Positions 43,067 through 51,458 of a DNA stretch of 64,000 nucleotides are shown here, in pieces (the first letter of the stretch is position 1; every line of letters starts with the position of its first letter). Below the pieces are notes generated by a model. The model had not been told where the DNA came from, searched no databases, and saw nothing but the letters and a program-made list of their open reading frames with translations. The position numbers and the translations under genes are program-made. The stretch is from CAYMAI01 sp964388445 (GTDB lineage Bacteria; 4484-113; JAGGVC01): NCBI GenBank assembly GCA_964388445.1, contig CAYMAI010000006.1, positions 62,001 to 126,000 on the forward strand, given 5' to 3'.

Positions 43067-43216
43067 TTAGGACAAATCGGGAGGGGCGAAAACGCGCGAA
43101 ACTTCCCGCGGCTCGTAGCCGCGGCTTCGTTCGGCGACCTGCCGGCACTCTTGAAGAACCGTGACGACCGTCATCGCTATCAAGATTACCGCAAGCAAAA
43201 GTGGGATTTTATTCAT
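43067..43216 (-). CDS. 49-residue single-pass membrane protein
   Basis: On the minus strand AAGGAG and a seven-base gap precede ATG at 43216. The 49 residues start MNKIPLLLAVILIAMTVVTV, a membrane segment, followed by a hydrophilic tail with several Arg and Glu (ECRQVAERSRGYEPREVS) and end PPDLS. The Shine-Dalgarno and the positive-inside start argue that it is expressed. It diverges from the zinc-ribbon gene. Function unknown. Confidence 0.65.
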   Translation of the reverse strand: MNKIPLLLAVILIAMTVVTVLQECRQVAERSRGYEPREVSRVFAPPDLS

Positions 43217-43324
43217 TTTTATGCTCCTTTTCCCCATGGAATTTTACCACGCGAAGCGCCGGCGTTACACGAACCGGCGATTTTTTTTCGCGAAAATGGT
43301 TTTTCGTATCAATCCCGGTTGGTT

Positions 43325-43330
43325 TATAAT
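43325..43330 (+). promoter_or_regulatory. -10 box in TATAATCCGGTTTT element
   Basis: TATAAT begins a 14-mer (TATAATCCGGTTTT, 43325-43338) that recurs exactly at 52144 and, on the minus strand, at 63531. The zinc-ribbon gene starts 25 bases after the box. Confidence 0.55.
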
Positions 43331-43355
43331 CCGGTTTTGATCTTGGGGAAAAGAA

Positions 43356-43637
43356 ATGAATGGATTCGACCGGGAAGATTTTGTCAATTTCATCAATCAA
43401 AAGTGGAAAGGCAACAAAACTTGTCCGCTTTGCGGCGTGAACAGCTGGGCCGTCGGGCCGATCGTAGCTCCGAATCTGTTCGAACGCGGAGCGGTGGTTT
43501 TCGGCGGAAAGATGATTCCGATGATCCCTTTGATTTGCGAAAGCTGCGGGTATATGATGTTCTTTAATCCTGCGGTAACTCAACTGATAAAAAGCGAGCC
43601 GCCGGCTGAAAAGCCTGCCGAACCGGAGAACCCGTAA
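43356..43637 (+). CDS. Small zinc-ribbon-like protein
   Basis: A 93-residue soluble protein with two CxxC pairs (CPLCG at about 23-27 and CESCG at about 62-66), a typical zinc ribbon, and an acidic Pro/Glu tail. GGGGAAAAG precedes the ATG. The sequence between the pairs (PIVAPNLFERGAVVFGGK) resembles small ribbon proteins of unknown function in many bacteria. Function unknown. Confidence 0.8.
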   Translation: MNGFDREDFVNFINQKWKGNKTCPLCGVNSWAVGPIVAPNLFERGAVVFGGKMIPMIPLICESCGYMMFFNPAVTQLIKSEPPAEKPAEPENP

Positions 43638-43676
43638 AGCGGTTTTCGATTTATGGAATCTCGATGCAGTCGAGTG

Positions 43677-45602
43677 TTAACGCGGCTTGCAGCAAGCCAT
43701 TTCACGCGCTTTCAGCGCTACGAGCAGGATTTGAGCGTCGCTTGGCGAAACGCCGCTGACACGCGCCGCCTGGCCGAACGTGCGCGGGGATATCGCGCAC
43801 AGCTTTTCGCGCGCCTCGTTCGAGAGCTGGGCGAGCGCGGCAAAATCGAATTCGCGCGGAATTTTGACGGCTTCGCTTCGCTTGTATCGCTCGACTTCTT
43901 CAAGCTGGCGTGCGATGTAGCCTTCGTATTTGATTTCGGTTTCGACGTGCGCAATCGCTTCCGGAGAAAACTTCTTAAGTTCGCCCCAACCGTTCGATGC
44001 GGCTGCCGGGTCGCAAATCTGTTTCACGTGAAACATTTTGGCGACGCTCATTTCCGGCACTTTGAGCGCTTCGTACGCGGTTTTGCCGCCGCCGTATCCG
44101 GCTCCGAGCGCCACGAGTTCGGCTGGCTTTAGCCGCAGCCGCGCGAGAAGCCCGGCCAATTCGTCCATTTCCTGCTGAAAGGCGGAAATAATCGAATATT
44201 TGCGCTCGTCCACGCATCCGGCATCGAAACCGAGCTTTGCGAGCCTTAAGCCGGCGTTGTCGTGGCGGCAAATCAGCCGGTATTCGCAACGCGCCGTGAA
44301 CATCCGGTATGGGTCGTTCACCCCGCATGTTACGAGGTCGTCAATTAGCACGCCGATGTAGCCGGTGTCCCTGCCCAAATTGAACTCCGGTTTGCCGAGA
44401 GCGGCGGAGGCGGCGTTTATTCCGGCGATTATTCCTTGGGCGGCTGCTTCTTCGTAGCCGCTGGTGCCGTTAAGCTGGCCTGCAAAGTAAAGCCCGCGGC
44501 AGCGTTTGGTTTCGAGCGTGTGGTAAAGGTGCCGCGGGTCGTGGAAATCGTATTCGACGGCGTATCCGGGAACGTTGATCTCGGCCGCTTCGAGCCCCGG
44601 AATGCGCCTGACGAAGCCTTCCTGGACATCGCGCGGAAGCGAAGTGGACACGCCCTGCAGATAAACCTGGTCGCTGTCCCAGCCTTCCGGTTCCACGAAC
44701 ACGGGATGTGCGAGGTTATCCGGAAACCGGACGACTTTGTCTTCGATGCTCGGACAATACCTGGGGCCTGCGCCTGTGATTTCGCCGCTGAACAGCGCGG
44801 ACTTGGAGCGGTGCTCGCCGATATATGAAACGGTTTCGGCACTCGTGCGAGTCAGCCAGCAGCAAAGCGCTGCCCGGTCGGCAAGCGAGTCGTAACTTGA
44901 AAAGCCCCGCTCGAAAAACTCGGTGGGTTGCACGTCGAGCGCGGTGTAATCGAGAGTGCGCCCGTCCACGCGCGGCGAAGTGCCCGTTTTCAGCCTGCCG
45001 AGGTTGAATCCGAGCGTTTTCAGATATGCCGAAAGCTCGACGCTGGACGGCTCGCCGAACCTGCCTCCGGGAATCCGCTCGTCGCCGATAAACAACATTC
45101 CGCCGAGGAAAGTGCCCGTGCAAACTACGATTCGGCCCGCGAAAAACTCTCTTCCGTCCGTTGTTTTGACGCCGCAGGCCTCGGAAACGTAACCGCCGGC
45201 TCCTTCGGCATCTCGAACGATTATTTCGGCGGCAGTTCCTTCGGCAATTTGAATTCCCCGGCGCGAAAAAAGCGCGTTTTTCACTTCCGCCGCGTACGCA
45301 GGTCTGTCGGCCTGCGCGCGAAGCGTCCAAACGGCCGGCCCCTTGCTGGTGTTCAACCGGCGAATGTTCAGAAAGCTATTGTCGATTGCCGCGCCCATTA
45401 CTCCGCCGAGCGCGTCCACTTCGCGAACGAGGTGGCCTTTCGCCGGGCCGCCGATGGAGGGATTGCAGCTCATTCTGCCGATCGCTTCGACGCTCATCGT
45501 AAGCATAAGCACGCTCGCGCCGATGCGCGCCGCGGCGTGCGCGGCTTCGATGCCGGCGTGTCCTCCGCCGATTACGATTACGTCGAAACTGCTTTCCGTC
45601 AC
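43677..45602 (-). CDS. mnmG: tRNA uridine-5-carboxymethylaminomethyl(34) synthesis enzyme MnmG (GidA)
   Basis: A 641-residue FAD protein that with MnmE modifies the wobble uridine of certain tRNAs. Marks are the FAD motif VIVIGGGHAGIEAAHAAA, MSCNPSIGGPAKGHLVREVD, GRIVVCTGTFLGG and the C-terminal helical domain (KYEGYIARQ, then AREKLCAISPRTFGQA). I take the GTG at 45602 as start (VTESSFDVIVIGGG), seven bases after TATAAT; the open frame ten residues further upstream would lie in the promoter. No mnmE is seen next to it. Confidence 0.95.
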   Translation of the reverse strand: MTESSFDVIVIGGGHAGIEAAHAAARIGASVLMLTMSVEAIGRMSCNPSIGGPAKGHLVREVDALGGVMGAAIDNSFLNIRRLNTSKGPAVWTLRAQADRPAYAAEVKNALFSRRGIQIAEGTAAEIIVRDAEGAGGYVSEACGVKTTDGREFFAGRIVVCTGTFLGGMLFIGDERIPGGRFGEPSSVELSAYLKTLGFNLGRLKTGTSPRVDGRTLDYTALDVQPTEFFERGFSSYDSLADRAALCCWLTRTSAETVSYIGEHRSKSALFSGEITGAGPRYCPSIEDKVVRFPDNLAHPVFVEPEGWDSDQVYLQGVSTSLPRDVQEGFVRRIPGLEAAEINVPGYAVEYDFHDPRHLYHTLETKRCRGLYFAGQLNGTSGYEEAAAQGIIAGINAASAALGKPEFNLGRDTGYIGVLIDDLVTCGVNDPYRMFTARCEYRLICRHDNAGLRLAKLGFDAGCVDERKYSIISAFQQEMDELAGLLARLRLKPAELVALGAGYGGGKTAYEALKVPEMSVAKMFHVKQICDPAAASNGWGELKKFSPEAIAHVETEIKYEGYIARQLEEVERYKRSEAVKIPREFDFAALAQLSNEAREKLCAISPRTFGQAARVSGVSPSDAQILLVALKAREMACCKPR

Positions 45603-45609
45603 AAGTAGG

Positions 45610-45615
45610 ATTATA
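45610..45615 (-). promoter_or_regulatory. -10 box (TATAAT) of mnmG
   Basis: TATAAT, CCTACTT, GTG on the minus strand: a 7-base gap and no Shine-Dalgarno, hence a leaderless message. Confidence 0.55.
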
Positions 45616-45750
45616 CCTAAGCGGCGCCGCAATTACCGGAAATCTGCAAACGGCGTAGGCTTGATTTGGCAACTAAAGTAATAACCTACATATGTATGCT
45701 GTTATTGAGATTGGTGAAGTCTGAGGTAATCCCGTGGAAGCTTGTCAGGC

Positions 45751-45756
45751 TATAAT
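45751..45756 (+). promoter_or_regulatory. -10 box (TATAAT) of the TIM-barrel protein gene
   Basis: TATAAT, GTCCGG, GTG: six bases between box and start, no Shine-Dalgarno. Divergent from the mnmG promoter 136 bases away. Confidence 0.55.
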
Positions 45757-45762
45757 GTCCGG

Positions 45763-47040
45763 GTGCGCCGCCTTTTTTTATTCGCATTAGCAGTCGCCGC
45801 AATCGCCACGGCTGCGGCATTTTCGCCGGAAAGCGCGCTTGCAACGAGCATCCGCAATCCGAAAATCGGAATAGACGTGGACGCAAGGCTGATTAATGCC
45901 GAGTCGATAGATTATCTTGCTGAGTTCGGATACGGATATATTCGCATGCAGGTTTACGCAGAGGACCTCGTTTCGTCCGACCCGACGAATCTCGAGCTAC
46001 TCGCGGAAGTGAAGCGCAGATGCGACTTGCGAAGACTTGAACTTTGGCTGGTCGTTGAATCGAAGACCATGGAAACCGCGCTTTTGAGGGACGCGCTCGA
46101 ACAAATCGCAAAACTAGATTGCGGACTTCCGCGCACTATACAGATATTGGACGACATAAACCTGAAAAACCGGGTGCCGGCCGATAGGTACGAAGGCATA
46201 TTGAAAGTTGCAAAGCTCGCTCTGGCATTGCCGAAAGGGCATTACCTTGCTGCGGGAGGAATCAAAGGCGCGGACGGCGATTACCTTCAAAAGCTCGCTT
46301 CGACGCGCGCTCTCGAACACGCGGACATCGTCACGGTGAACGTTTTTCCGCCGTTGGACGGGATCGAAAATTCTTCGGACACCAGAGTTTCGCCACGCAT
46401 GGATCTTCCCGCGGCCGCAAGTTTCGTGGAGCTTGCCGCAAGCTTCGGAAAGCCCGTTTGGATCGGGGAGACCGGAATGCCCAATTCGCTCACGGGATAT
46501 GGCGTGGACGAGTTTACTCAGGCGGGAAATGTCCCGAGGATCGCACTTCTGCTTTTAAGTATGCGGGCGGAAAAGGTGACGATTTTCACCGCATTCGATC
46601 CGCCGGAATCCGAGAAAACCGGAGCCGATGGAAAGGTAGTCCTTAATTTCGGAATGATTCCGGCAGACTTGCGGCCGCGCGCGTGGGCGTGGACAATCAG
46701 AAACCTTAATATTTTCACGGCCGAACTTGTGCCGAGTTGGCATACGCCAATTGCCAACTGGTCGCCGTCGTTTCCCGCTACGAGCGATCCGATTTACAGC
46801 GTCTGGTACGAAAGCGCAAACCACGTTGCCGTGTTGTTTTGGACGGATGTTCCGAGCCCGCTGAGCAAGAAAACCGGACTAATCGTTTACAACGAGGATA
46901 TCAGTCCGGCGATTTGCCAAAATTTGCAGGAGCAAAAACCTTGGCAGCCTCGAAGCAATTATGCGAAGAACATGATAGTCACGGGCGGGCTGCCGCTGTC
47001 GTCGATTCCCACCATTCTAATTTTTAACAGGCACTCGTAG
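45763..47040 (+). CDS. Exported TIM-barrel glycoside hydrolase-like protein
   Basis: A 425-residue protein starting VRRLFLFALAVAAIATAAAF, a signal peptide cut near ALATS. The body alternates strands and helices like a glycosidase barrel (IGIDVDARLINAESIDYL, GYGYIRMQVYAED, ADIVTVNVFPPLDG) and has PVWIGETGMPNS, where the Glu sits as a glycosidase nucleophile would. A second catalytic acid is not obvious, so it may be a non-catalytic relative. Substrate unknown. The GTG start is six bases from the -10, so translation is probably leaderless. Confidence 0.7.
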   Translation: MRRLFLFALAVAAIATAAAFSPESALATSIRNPKIGIDVDARLINAESIDYLAEFGYGYIRMQVYAEDLVSSDPTNLELLAEVKRRCDLRRLELWLVVESKTMETALLRDALEQIAKLDCGLPRTIQILDDINLKNRVPADRYEGILKVAKLALALPKGHYLAAGGIKGADGDYLQKLASTRALEHADIVTVNVFPPLDGIENSSDTRVSPRMDLPAAASFVELAASFGKPVWIGETGMPNSLTGYGVDEFTQAGNVPRIALLLLSMRAEKVTIFTAFDPPESEKTGADGKVVLNFGMIPADLRPRAWAWTIRNLNIFTAELVPSWHTPIANWSPSFPATSDPIYSVWYESANHVAVLFWTDVPSPLSKKTGLIVYNEDISPAICQNLQEQKPWQPRSNYAKNMIVTGGLPLSSIPTILIFNRHS

Positions 47041-47059
47041 CCGGAGCTTAGTCCGTTTT

Positions 47060-48472
47060 CTACTTGCGGCTCGTGGCAAAAATTACAACGCTGAGCATCA
47101 GAAAAACGATGTTCATCATCCATGCGGCAAGCCAGGGGGGGATAACGCCGTTATAACCCATTATTTTCGACGTGAAATAAATAATGTAGTAAAAGAAAAC
47201 GAGCAGGAAAGTAAGTATCAGCCCCAGCAGCCGCTCGTCGCGAGGCGCGCGCAAGGACAGGGGCATTCCGACGAGCGCGAAAGCCAGCGGCGCGAACGGC
47301 GCGCTGTATTTAAGCCAAAGGTCGGTCAAATCCCGGTCGGCGCTGGTGCCTAGTTCCTTTTTTATCGCCTGCTGGCGGCGAAGCTCTTCTCGAGTCAATT
47401 GAGCGGGAGTGCGGATGTCGCTAACGATTTGGTGAAGCTCCAGTCCGAGGTCGATTGAGGTTGAAGGAGGATTCTCCATCGTCTGCACTTGCCCGTCTTC
47501 GCCGAGGTTGTACTTGCGGGGAGCGGTAAGAGTAAGCACTGAACCGGCGATTGTTCCATTCCTGGCGGTCCAAATGAATCTTGTTTCGCCCTCCGCGGCC
47601 GATGTGAAGTTGTCGAGCATTACTTCCTTAACCTGTCCCGTCAGCTTGTCGAAGGTTTTCGCCGAAAAATAGCGGCCGTCTTTGAGCTTGACAATGGTCG
47701 GGTCTTGCGCGTCAACCTCGCCTTCTTGTCTAAGCAGCGGATAGATTTCCTTGATTCTTTCCTGCCGCGCCGCACCTGGGGCGACGAGATATTCGTTCAC
47801 GAAGTATAAAGCGACGCAGTTTGAAATCGCCAGAATAAAAAACGGAAGAAAGAGCCTGTAAAGGCTTATGCCGTTCGTGAACATTGCGGTTAGCTCGTTG
47901 TCTTTGGCCAGCCTGCCCATGCTCATCAGCGTGGCGAAAACGATGGCGATTGGAAGAGACCAGGTAATGTGTTGCGGGATGTTGTAGTAAATGAGCTGCA
48001 AAACGGCGTGCGTCGGAATTTGCGGATTGAGAATGTGTTCGCCTTCCAAAAAAAGCTGGTTGATAATAAGAAATCCGAGAAATCCGAAGAATCCCATTAC
48101 CCACATCGAAAGCGCTTCCATGAATACGTAGCCGTCTATGATTCTTCCGAACCGGCGCGGGAATTTCTTTATCTGCTCTTCGGTCAGCGCCCTGCGGCGA
48201 ATAGTGAAGAGCTTGGGGATTCTGCGGCGTTTTTCGACGCCGAGCATTTCGCCCTTAATAATCGCTTCCTGAATCCGAGCCTCTTTTTCTTCGTCGCTTA
48301 AATCTTCGAAGTGGGCGCCGTCGCGAGATTCCGATTTGGAAGCTGCCTGCTTTGGTTTATCCCGCTTTCTTCGGGATTTGCGAGGTCCTTCCGGCGCGCC
48401 GGTGCCGTCCGCGCCTTGATTGCGGAATTCGCCGCCGCCGCCTTCGCCGTCAGGTTTAAGTTTGTCTTCCAT
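47060..48472 (-). CDS. LptF/LptG family lipopolysaccharide export permease with long N-terminal extension
   Basis: A 470-residue YjgP/YjgQ-family permease: six membrane segments in two groups of three flanking a periplasmic beta-jellyroll (FTSAAEGETRFIWTARNGTI). The first segment begins only near residue 115 (FMEALSMWVMGFFGFLGFL); ahead of it is an unusual highly charged, cytoplasmic-type extension rich in Gly, Lys, Arg and Glu. LptF/G extract LPS or related lipids for transport to the LptA bridge; only one such gene is visible, and the LptA-like gene lies 46 kb away. Confidence 0.9.
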   Translation of the reverse strand: MEDKLKPDGEGGGGEFRNQGADGTGAPEGPRKSRRKRDKPKQAASKSESRDGAHFEDLSDEEKEARIQEAIIKGEMLGVEKRRRIPKLFTIRRRALTEEQIKKFPRRFGRIIDGYVFMEALSMWVMGFFGFLGFLIINQLFLEGEHILNPQIPTHAVLQLIYYNIPQHITWSLPIAIVFATLMSMGRLAKDNELTAMFTNGISLYRLFLPFFILAISNCVALYFVNEYLVAPGAARQERIKEIYPLLRQEGEVDAQDPTIVKLKDGRYFSAKTFDKLTGQVKEVMLDNFTSAAEGETRFIWTARNGTIAGSVLTLTAPRKYNLGEDGQVQTMENPPSTSIDLGLELHQIVSDIRTPAQLTREELRRQQAIKKELGTSADRDLTDLWLKYSAPFAPLAFALVGMPLSLRAPRDERLLGLILTFLLVFFYYIIYFTSKIMGYNGVIPPWLAAWMMNIVFLMLSVVIFATSRK

Positions 48473-48575
48473 TTTCCGCCGTTACAAACGCTTGTCGCGG
48501 GCCGGAATGTTCCGACGCAAAACCCGGCTGCGCGTTTGGCCGTGCGATTATAGCCGCAGATGTTCAAACGGCTGT

Positions 48576-48581
48576 TATAAT
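48576..48581 (+). promoter_or_regulatory. -10 box (TATAAT) of the LON-domain gene
   Basis: TATAAT is followed by TTAACGGCGGGC and ATG, 12 bases, giving a 5' leader of about five bases. Confidence 0.5.
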
Positions 48582-48593
48582 TTAACGGCGGGC

Positions 48594-49292
48594 ATGGATA
48601 TAGATAAAGACAGCTTCGAGTTTCCGGCGGAATTCAGCGGAGTGGTGCCGGTCTTTCCGCTTGCCGATGCGGTATTTTTTCCGAAGACGCTCATTCCGCT
48701 TCGAGTGGCCGAACCGTACTATTTGAGCATGGTGCAGGAAGCGCTGTCTGGCGAAAAAATAGTCGGTGTTTTCTACTCGGTGCCCGTCGCCGGCGGATAT
48801 ACGAATATTTCGAAGATAGGCACCGCCGGCAAAATCGCCCAATTCACGATGAATCCGGACGGCGCGGCGAGCTTGGTGCTTGCCGGAGTCGAAAGATTGT
48901 CAATAGACGAAGAAATATACGAAGGCGAAACGCTCAAGGCGAGGGTAAAGGTCAGCCCGGAGCCTATTCCGGATTTCAGCGACGACGTTGACGCAGCCTT
49001 GGTCGAGCGCGTAGTGAAACGTCTTCTGAGCACGACATATTTCGAGGGCGAAGACGTTCCATGGCCGAAGCCGAAAGGCGCGCTTGTATATCAATTCCGC
49101 AGTCTGGTAAATGCGTTTTGCATGGTGGTCAATATCCCGCCGGAAACGAAGCAACGCGTCCTCGAATCGAACCATCTGCGCGAGAAAATTCAGCTTATAT
49201 CGCCCGCGATTAGCAGCGCAATAGATTGCGGTGAAATACTCAAGAAAATCGAAGGCAAAGCGCCTCCGCCGGACAAAATAAGCCTTAACTGA
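48594..49292 (+). CDS. LON N-terminal (PUA-like) substrate-binding domain protein
   Basis: A 232-residue protein that is only the LON N-terminal domain: VVPVFPLADAVFFPKTLIPLRV near the start, then VGVFYSVPVAGG, GTAGKIAQF and GVERLSIDEEIY, ending in a helical part (MVVNIPPETKQRVLESN). It lacks the ATPase and protease parts of Lon. Family members may act as adaptors; function not established. ATG at 48594 follows its -10 box; the longer open frame upstream runs antisense to the LptF/G gene. Confidence 0.87.
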   Translation: MDIDKDSFEFPAEFSGVVPVFPLADAVFFPKTLIPLRVAEPYYLSMVQEALSGEKIVGVFYSVPVAGGYTNISKIGTAGKIAQFTMNPDGAASLVLAGVERLSIDEEIYEGETLKARVKVSPEPIPDFSDDVDAALVERVVKRLLSTTYFEGEDVPWPKPKGALVYQFRSLVNAFCMVVNIPPETKQRVLESNHLREKIQLISPAISSAIDCGEILKKIEGKAPPPDKISLN

Positions 49293-49301
49293 ATATTTCC
49301 G

Positions 49302-49326
49302 CCGCCTGCCGATGCGAATCAGGCGG
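49302..49326. terminator. Hairpin between convergent LON-domain and elbB genes
   Basis: CCGCCTG and CAGGCGG pair around an 11-base loop, overlapping the elbB stop. There is no T-run, so terminator function is only likely from the convergent position. Confidence 0.35.
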
Positions 49327-50008
49327 TGGCGTGGCGCTGTTTCTGTTGAACGGCGAGCCGCATAGTTTCCCTGACCGCGGCGCTTACGCTTTCGAACACT
49401 TCTCCGACGCTGATTGCCAGCATATATGCGGGGCTCGAAACGATTAGGTGTTCTTCGTCGACGCATGTTTCGAGGACGGTGCGGTTTTCATGCCGCGCGC
49501 CCATTCCTTCGATTGCGGACGCCGTATCCTTGTCCGTTCCGATGGTCAGCCGTGGATTGATTCCAGTGCCTTCGAATACTTTAGCGATTACGACCGGGGC
49601 TATGCAAACCGCGCCAATCGGTTTTTTAGCTTCGTAGGTTTCGTTGATTATCCGCTCGACCTGCGTGTTCGCCGTGCAGTTCGTGCCTTGAGTCGCGAAT
49701 GTGCATAGATTTTTCGCGGCGCCGAACCCGCCGGGAAAGAAAATTGCATCGAAATCTTTGGCGTTGACATCGGCGAGGTCGCGGATTTTGCCGCGCGCGA
49801 TCCGGGCGGATTCGGCCAATACGTTTCTCCCTTCCGAAGACTCCTGGCCATTCAAGTGGTTGATTACCTGCAACTGGTCCGTATCCGGGGCGGCGCAGAA
49901 AACCTCGGCTCCGGCCTTTTCGAGCGCAAAAAGCGCCGCGACCGCCTCGTGAATCTCGCAGCCGTCGTAGACACCGCATCCCGACAGAACGACGCATACT
50001 CTGGTCAT
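49319..50008 (-). CDS. elbB: ElbB-like DJ-1/PfpI family glyoxalase
   Basis: A 229-residue DJ-1/PfpI-fold protein of the ElbB/SCRP-27A group: VVLSGCGVYDGCEIHEAV at the start, FFPGGFGAAKNLCTFA, and the nucleophile elbow GAVCIAPVVIAKVF. E. coli ElbB has weak glyoxalase activity and was linked to isoprenoid synthesis, but its physiological job is unclear. I use ATG 50008, preceded by GGAGG. Length is normal for the family. Confidence 0.9.
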   Translation of the reverse strand: MTRVCVVLSGCGVYDGCEIHEAVAALFALEKAGAEVFCAAPDTDQLQVINHLNGQESSEGRNVLAESARIARGKIRDLADVNAKDFDAIFFPGGFGAAKNLCTFATQGTNCTANTQVERIINETYEAKKPIGAVCIAPVVIAKVFEGTGINPRLTIGTDKDTASAIEGMGARHENRTVLETCVDEEHLIVSSPAYMLAISVGEVFESVSAAVRETMRLAVQQKQRHATA

Positions 50009-50079
50009 TAGCTTGTCCTCCATTGGTTTGTATCCCGCAAAAATGTTAGCACAGTACAAAGTCCAAAAATTGACACTCG

Positions 50080-51318
50080 CTACAACAATTTGAACGGAAT
50101 CGCATTGACTCCCGGAGCCAGCGGAAGAACTTCGTCACCGCCATACAGCACGAACCCACGGCGGGCTTTTCCGGAAAAGGAAGAAATGAAAGTTATAATT
50201 TCCTTTGCTATTTCGGGCCTTGCGGTAGCTCCGAGCTTGGCTTCCAAAGGAAATATTTCGCTTCCGGATTCGATTACAAAGTCTATTTCGTTGCCTGCGG
50301 AAGTGCGCCAAAAGTATATTGCCGGTTGCAGGCCCCTGTGCAAATAGGTTTTCAAAATTTCCGACAACACGGCACCTTCGAAAATCGGTCCACACATAGG
50401 CCCAGCCATTGCGTGTTCGGGATTTTTAAGCCCGACGAGGTGGCATAGGGTTCCGGTGTCGGTAAAATAAACTTTGGGCGATTTTACGAGCCGCTTTCCG
50501 GCATTCAAAAAGTATGGCCTGAGTATTACGATTTGATGGGTGGCTTCAAGCACCGAAATCCAGCTTTTCACAGTATTTATGGATGCACCGATATCTCTAG
50601 AAATTTCGGTCAAGCTCAAAAGCTGCGCGTGCCTGGCCGCGAGAGCGCGCAAAAACGTTTGAAACAAAGTCAAGTCGCCGATTTGACGAATAGTCCTAAC
50701 GTCTCGCTCAAGGTAGGTTTGAATGTACGACGATTGCCACAAATCGAATTTCCTTCCGGCATCCGAAACAATTTCGGGATAAAAGCCGCGAACGAAAATC
50801 CTCCAAATATCGCGGGAGTTACTTGTGATAAGCGCAAAGTTTTCGCCGACGACGTATTCGCGTTCCCAAGGAAGCGGCTTATTGTGAATACCGTCGATTT
50901 CGCGCATCGACATCGGCAGTAATTTCAATACGGCAGCCCGCCCTGCCAGAGACTCGTTCACTTTTTCCAGTAGCAAAATATTCTGGGAGCCTGTCAAAAT
51001 AAAACGTCCGTTTGCATGTCTGTCTTTATCGATTAATTCCTTGATGTAAGGCAACAGAAAAGGTGCATGTTGAATTTCGTCGAGAATTACGGGTGGAGAA
51101 AATCTAGCAAGAAAGCCCCTGGGATCGGCCTGTGCCGAAGCAAGTACATCCGTAAGTTCAAGAGAAACGTACCCATGCGATTTGCCGAACACCCTGCGAA
51201 GAACGGCCGTCTTGCCCGCCTGCCTAGGTCCCGTTAGTATTACGCAAGGGAAATCGCGGGCGGCATTTTCGAGGACAGGCTCGATGCTGCGGTTGATGTA
51301 TTTTCTTTGGTAAGTCAT
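50080..51318 (-). CDS. AAA ATPase with DUF4143 domain
   Basis: A 412-residue protein with an N-terminal ATPase (Walker A GPRQAGKTAVLRR, Walker B PPVILDEIQHAP, sensor FILTGSQN) and a C-terminal DUF4143 nuclease-like domain (YFWRTSAGNEIDFVIE ... PLEAKLG), in which Glu/Asp/Lys are laid out as in PD-(D/E)XK enzymes. These are common, mobile orphan genes, often suspected to be toxin-like or defence-related. A palindromic operator lies in its promoter, suggesting autoregulation. The gene is richer in AT than its neighbours. Confidence 0.92.
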   Translation of the reverse strand: MTYQRKYINRSIEPVLENAARDFPCVILTGPRQAGKTAVLRRVFGKSHGYVSLELTDVLASAQADPRGFLARFSPPVILDEIQHAPFLLPYIKELIDKDRHANGRFILTGSQNILLLEKVNESLAGRAAVLKLLPMSMREIDGIHNKPLPWEREYVVGENFALITSNSRDIWRIFVRGFYPEIVSDAGRKFDLWQSSYIQTYLERDVRTIRQIGDLTLFQTFLRALAARHAQLLSLTEISRDIGASINTVKSWISVLEATHQIVILRPYFLNAGKRLVKSPKVYFTDTGTLCHLVGLKNPEHAMAGPMCGPIFEGAVLSEILKTYLHRGLQPAIYFWRTSAGNEIDFVIESGSEIFPLEAKLGATARPEIAKEIITFISSFSGKARRGFVLYGGDEVLPLAPGVNAIPFKLL

Positions 51319-51330
51319 AAATCACTTGTA

Positions 51331-51358
51331 ATTATGCATTTCAAATGCAAAATTGCAA
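51331..51358 (-). promoter_or_regulatory. Promoter of the AAA ATPase gene with palindromic operator
   Basis: On the minus strand TTGCAA (51358-51353) and CATAAT (51336-51331) are 16 bases apart. The palindrome TGCATTT-C-AAATGCA (51335-51349) fills the spacer. The ATG is 12 bases after the -10 without a Shine-Dalgarno. Confidence 0.6.
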
Positions 51359-51458
51359 GATTTTTAAGCCGATTCTGAAATTTTCCAGGGCATCAAACCG
51401 GGACTGGCAAACTATTCGTGAAGTTTATTCGCGGCGCCGCAAAAAAGAAACGAAATAG

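Noticed and set aside
43151..43567. Plus-strand frame overlapping the zinc-ribbon gene
   Set aside because: It is out of frame with the CxxC-containing protein and antisense to the 49-residue membrane ORF.
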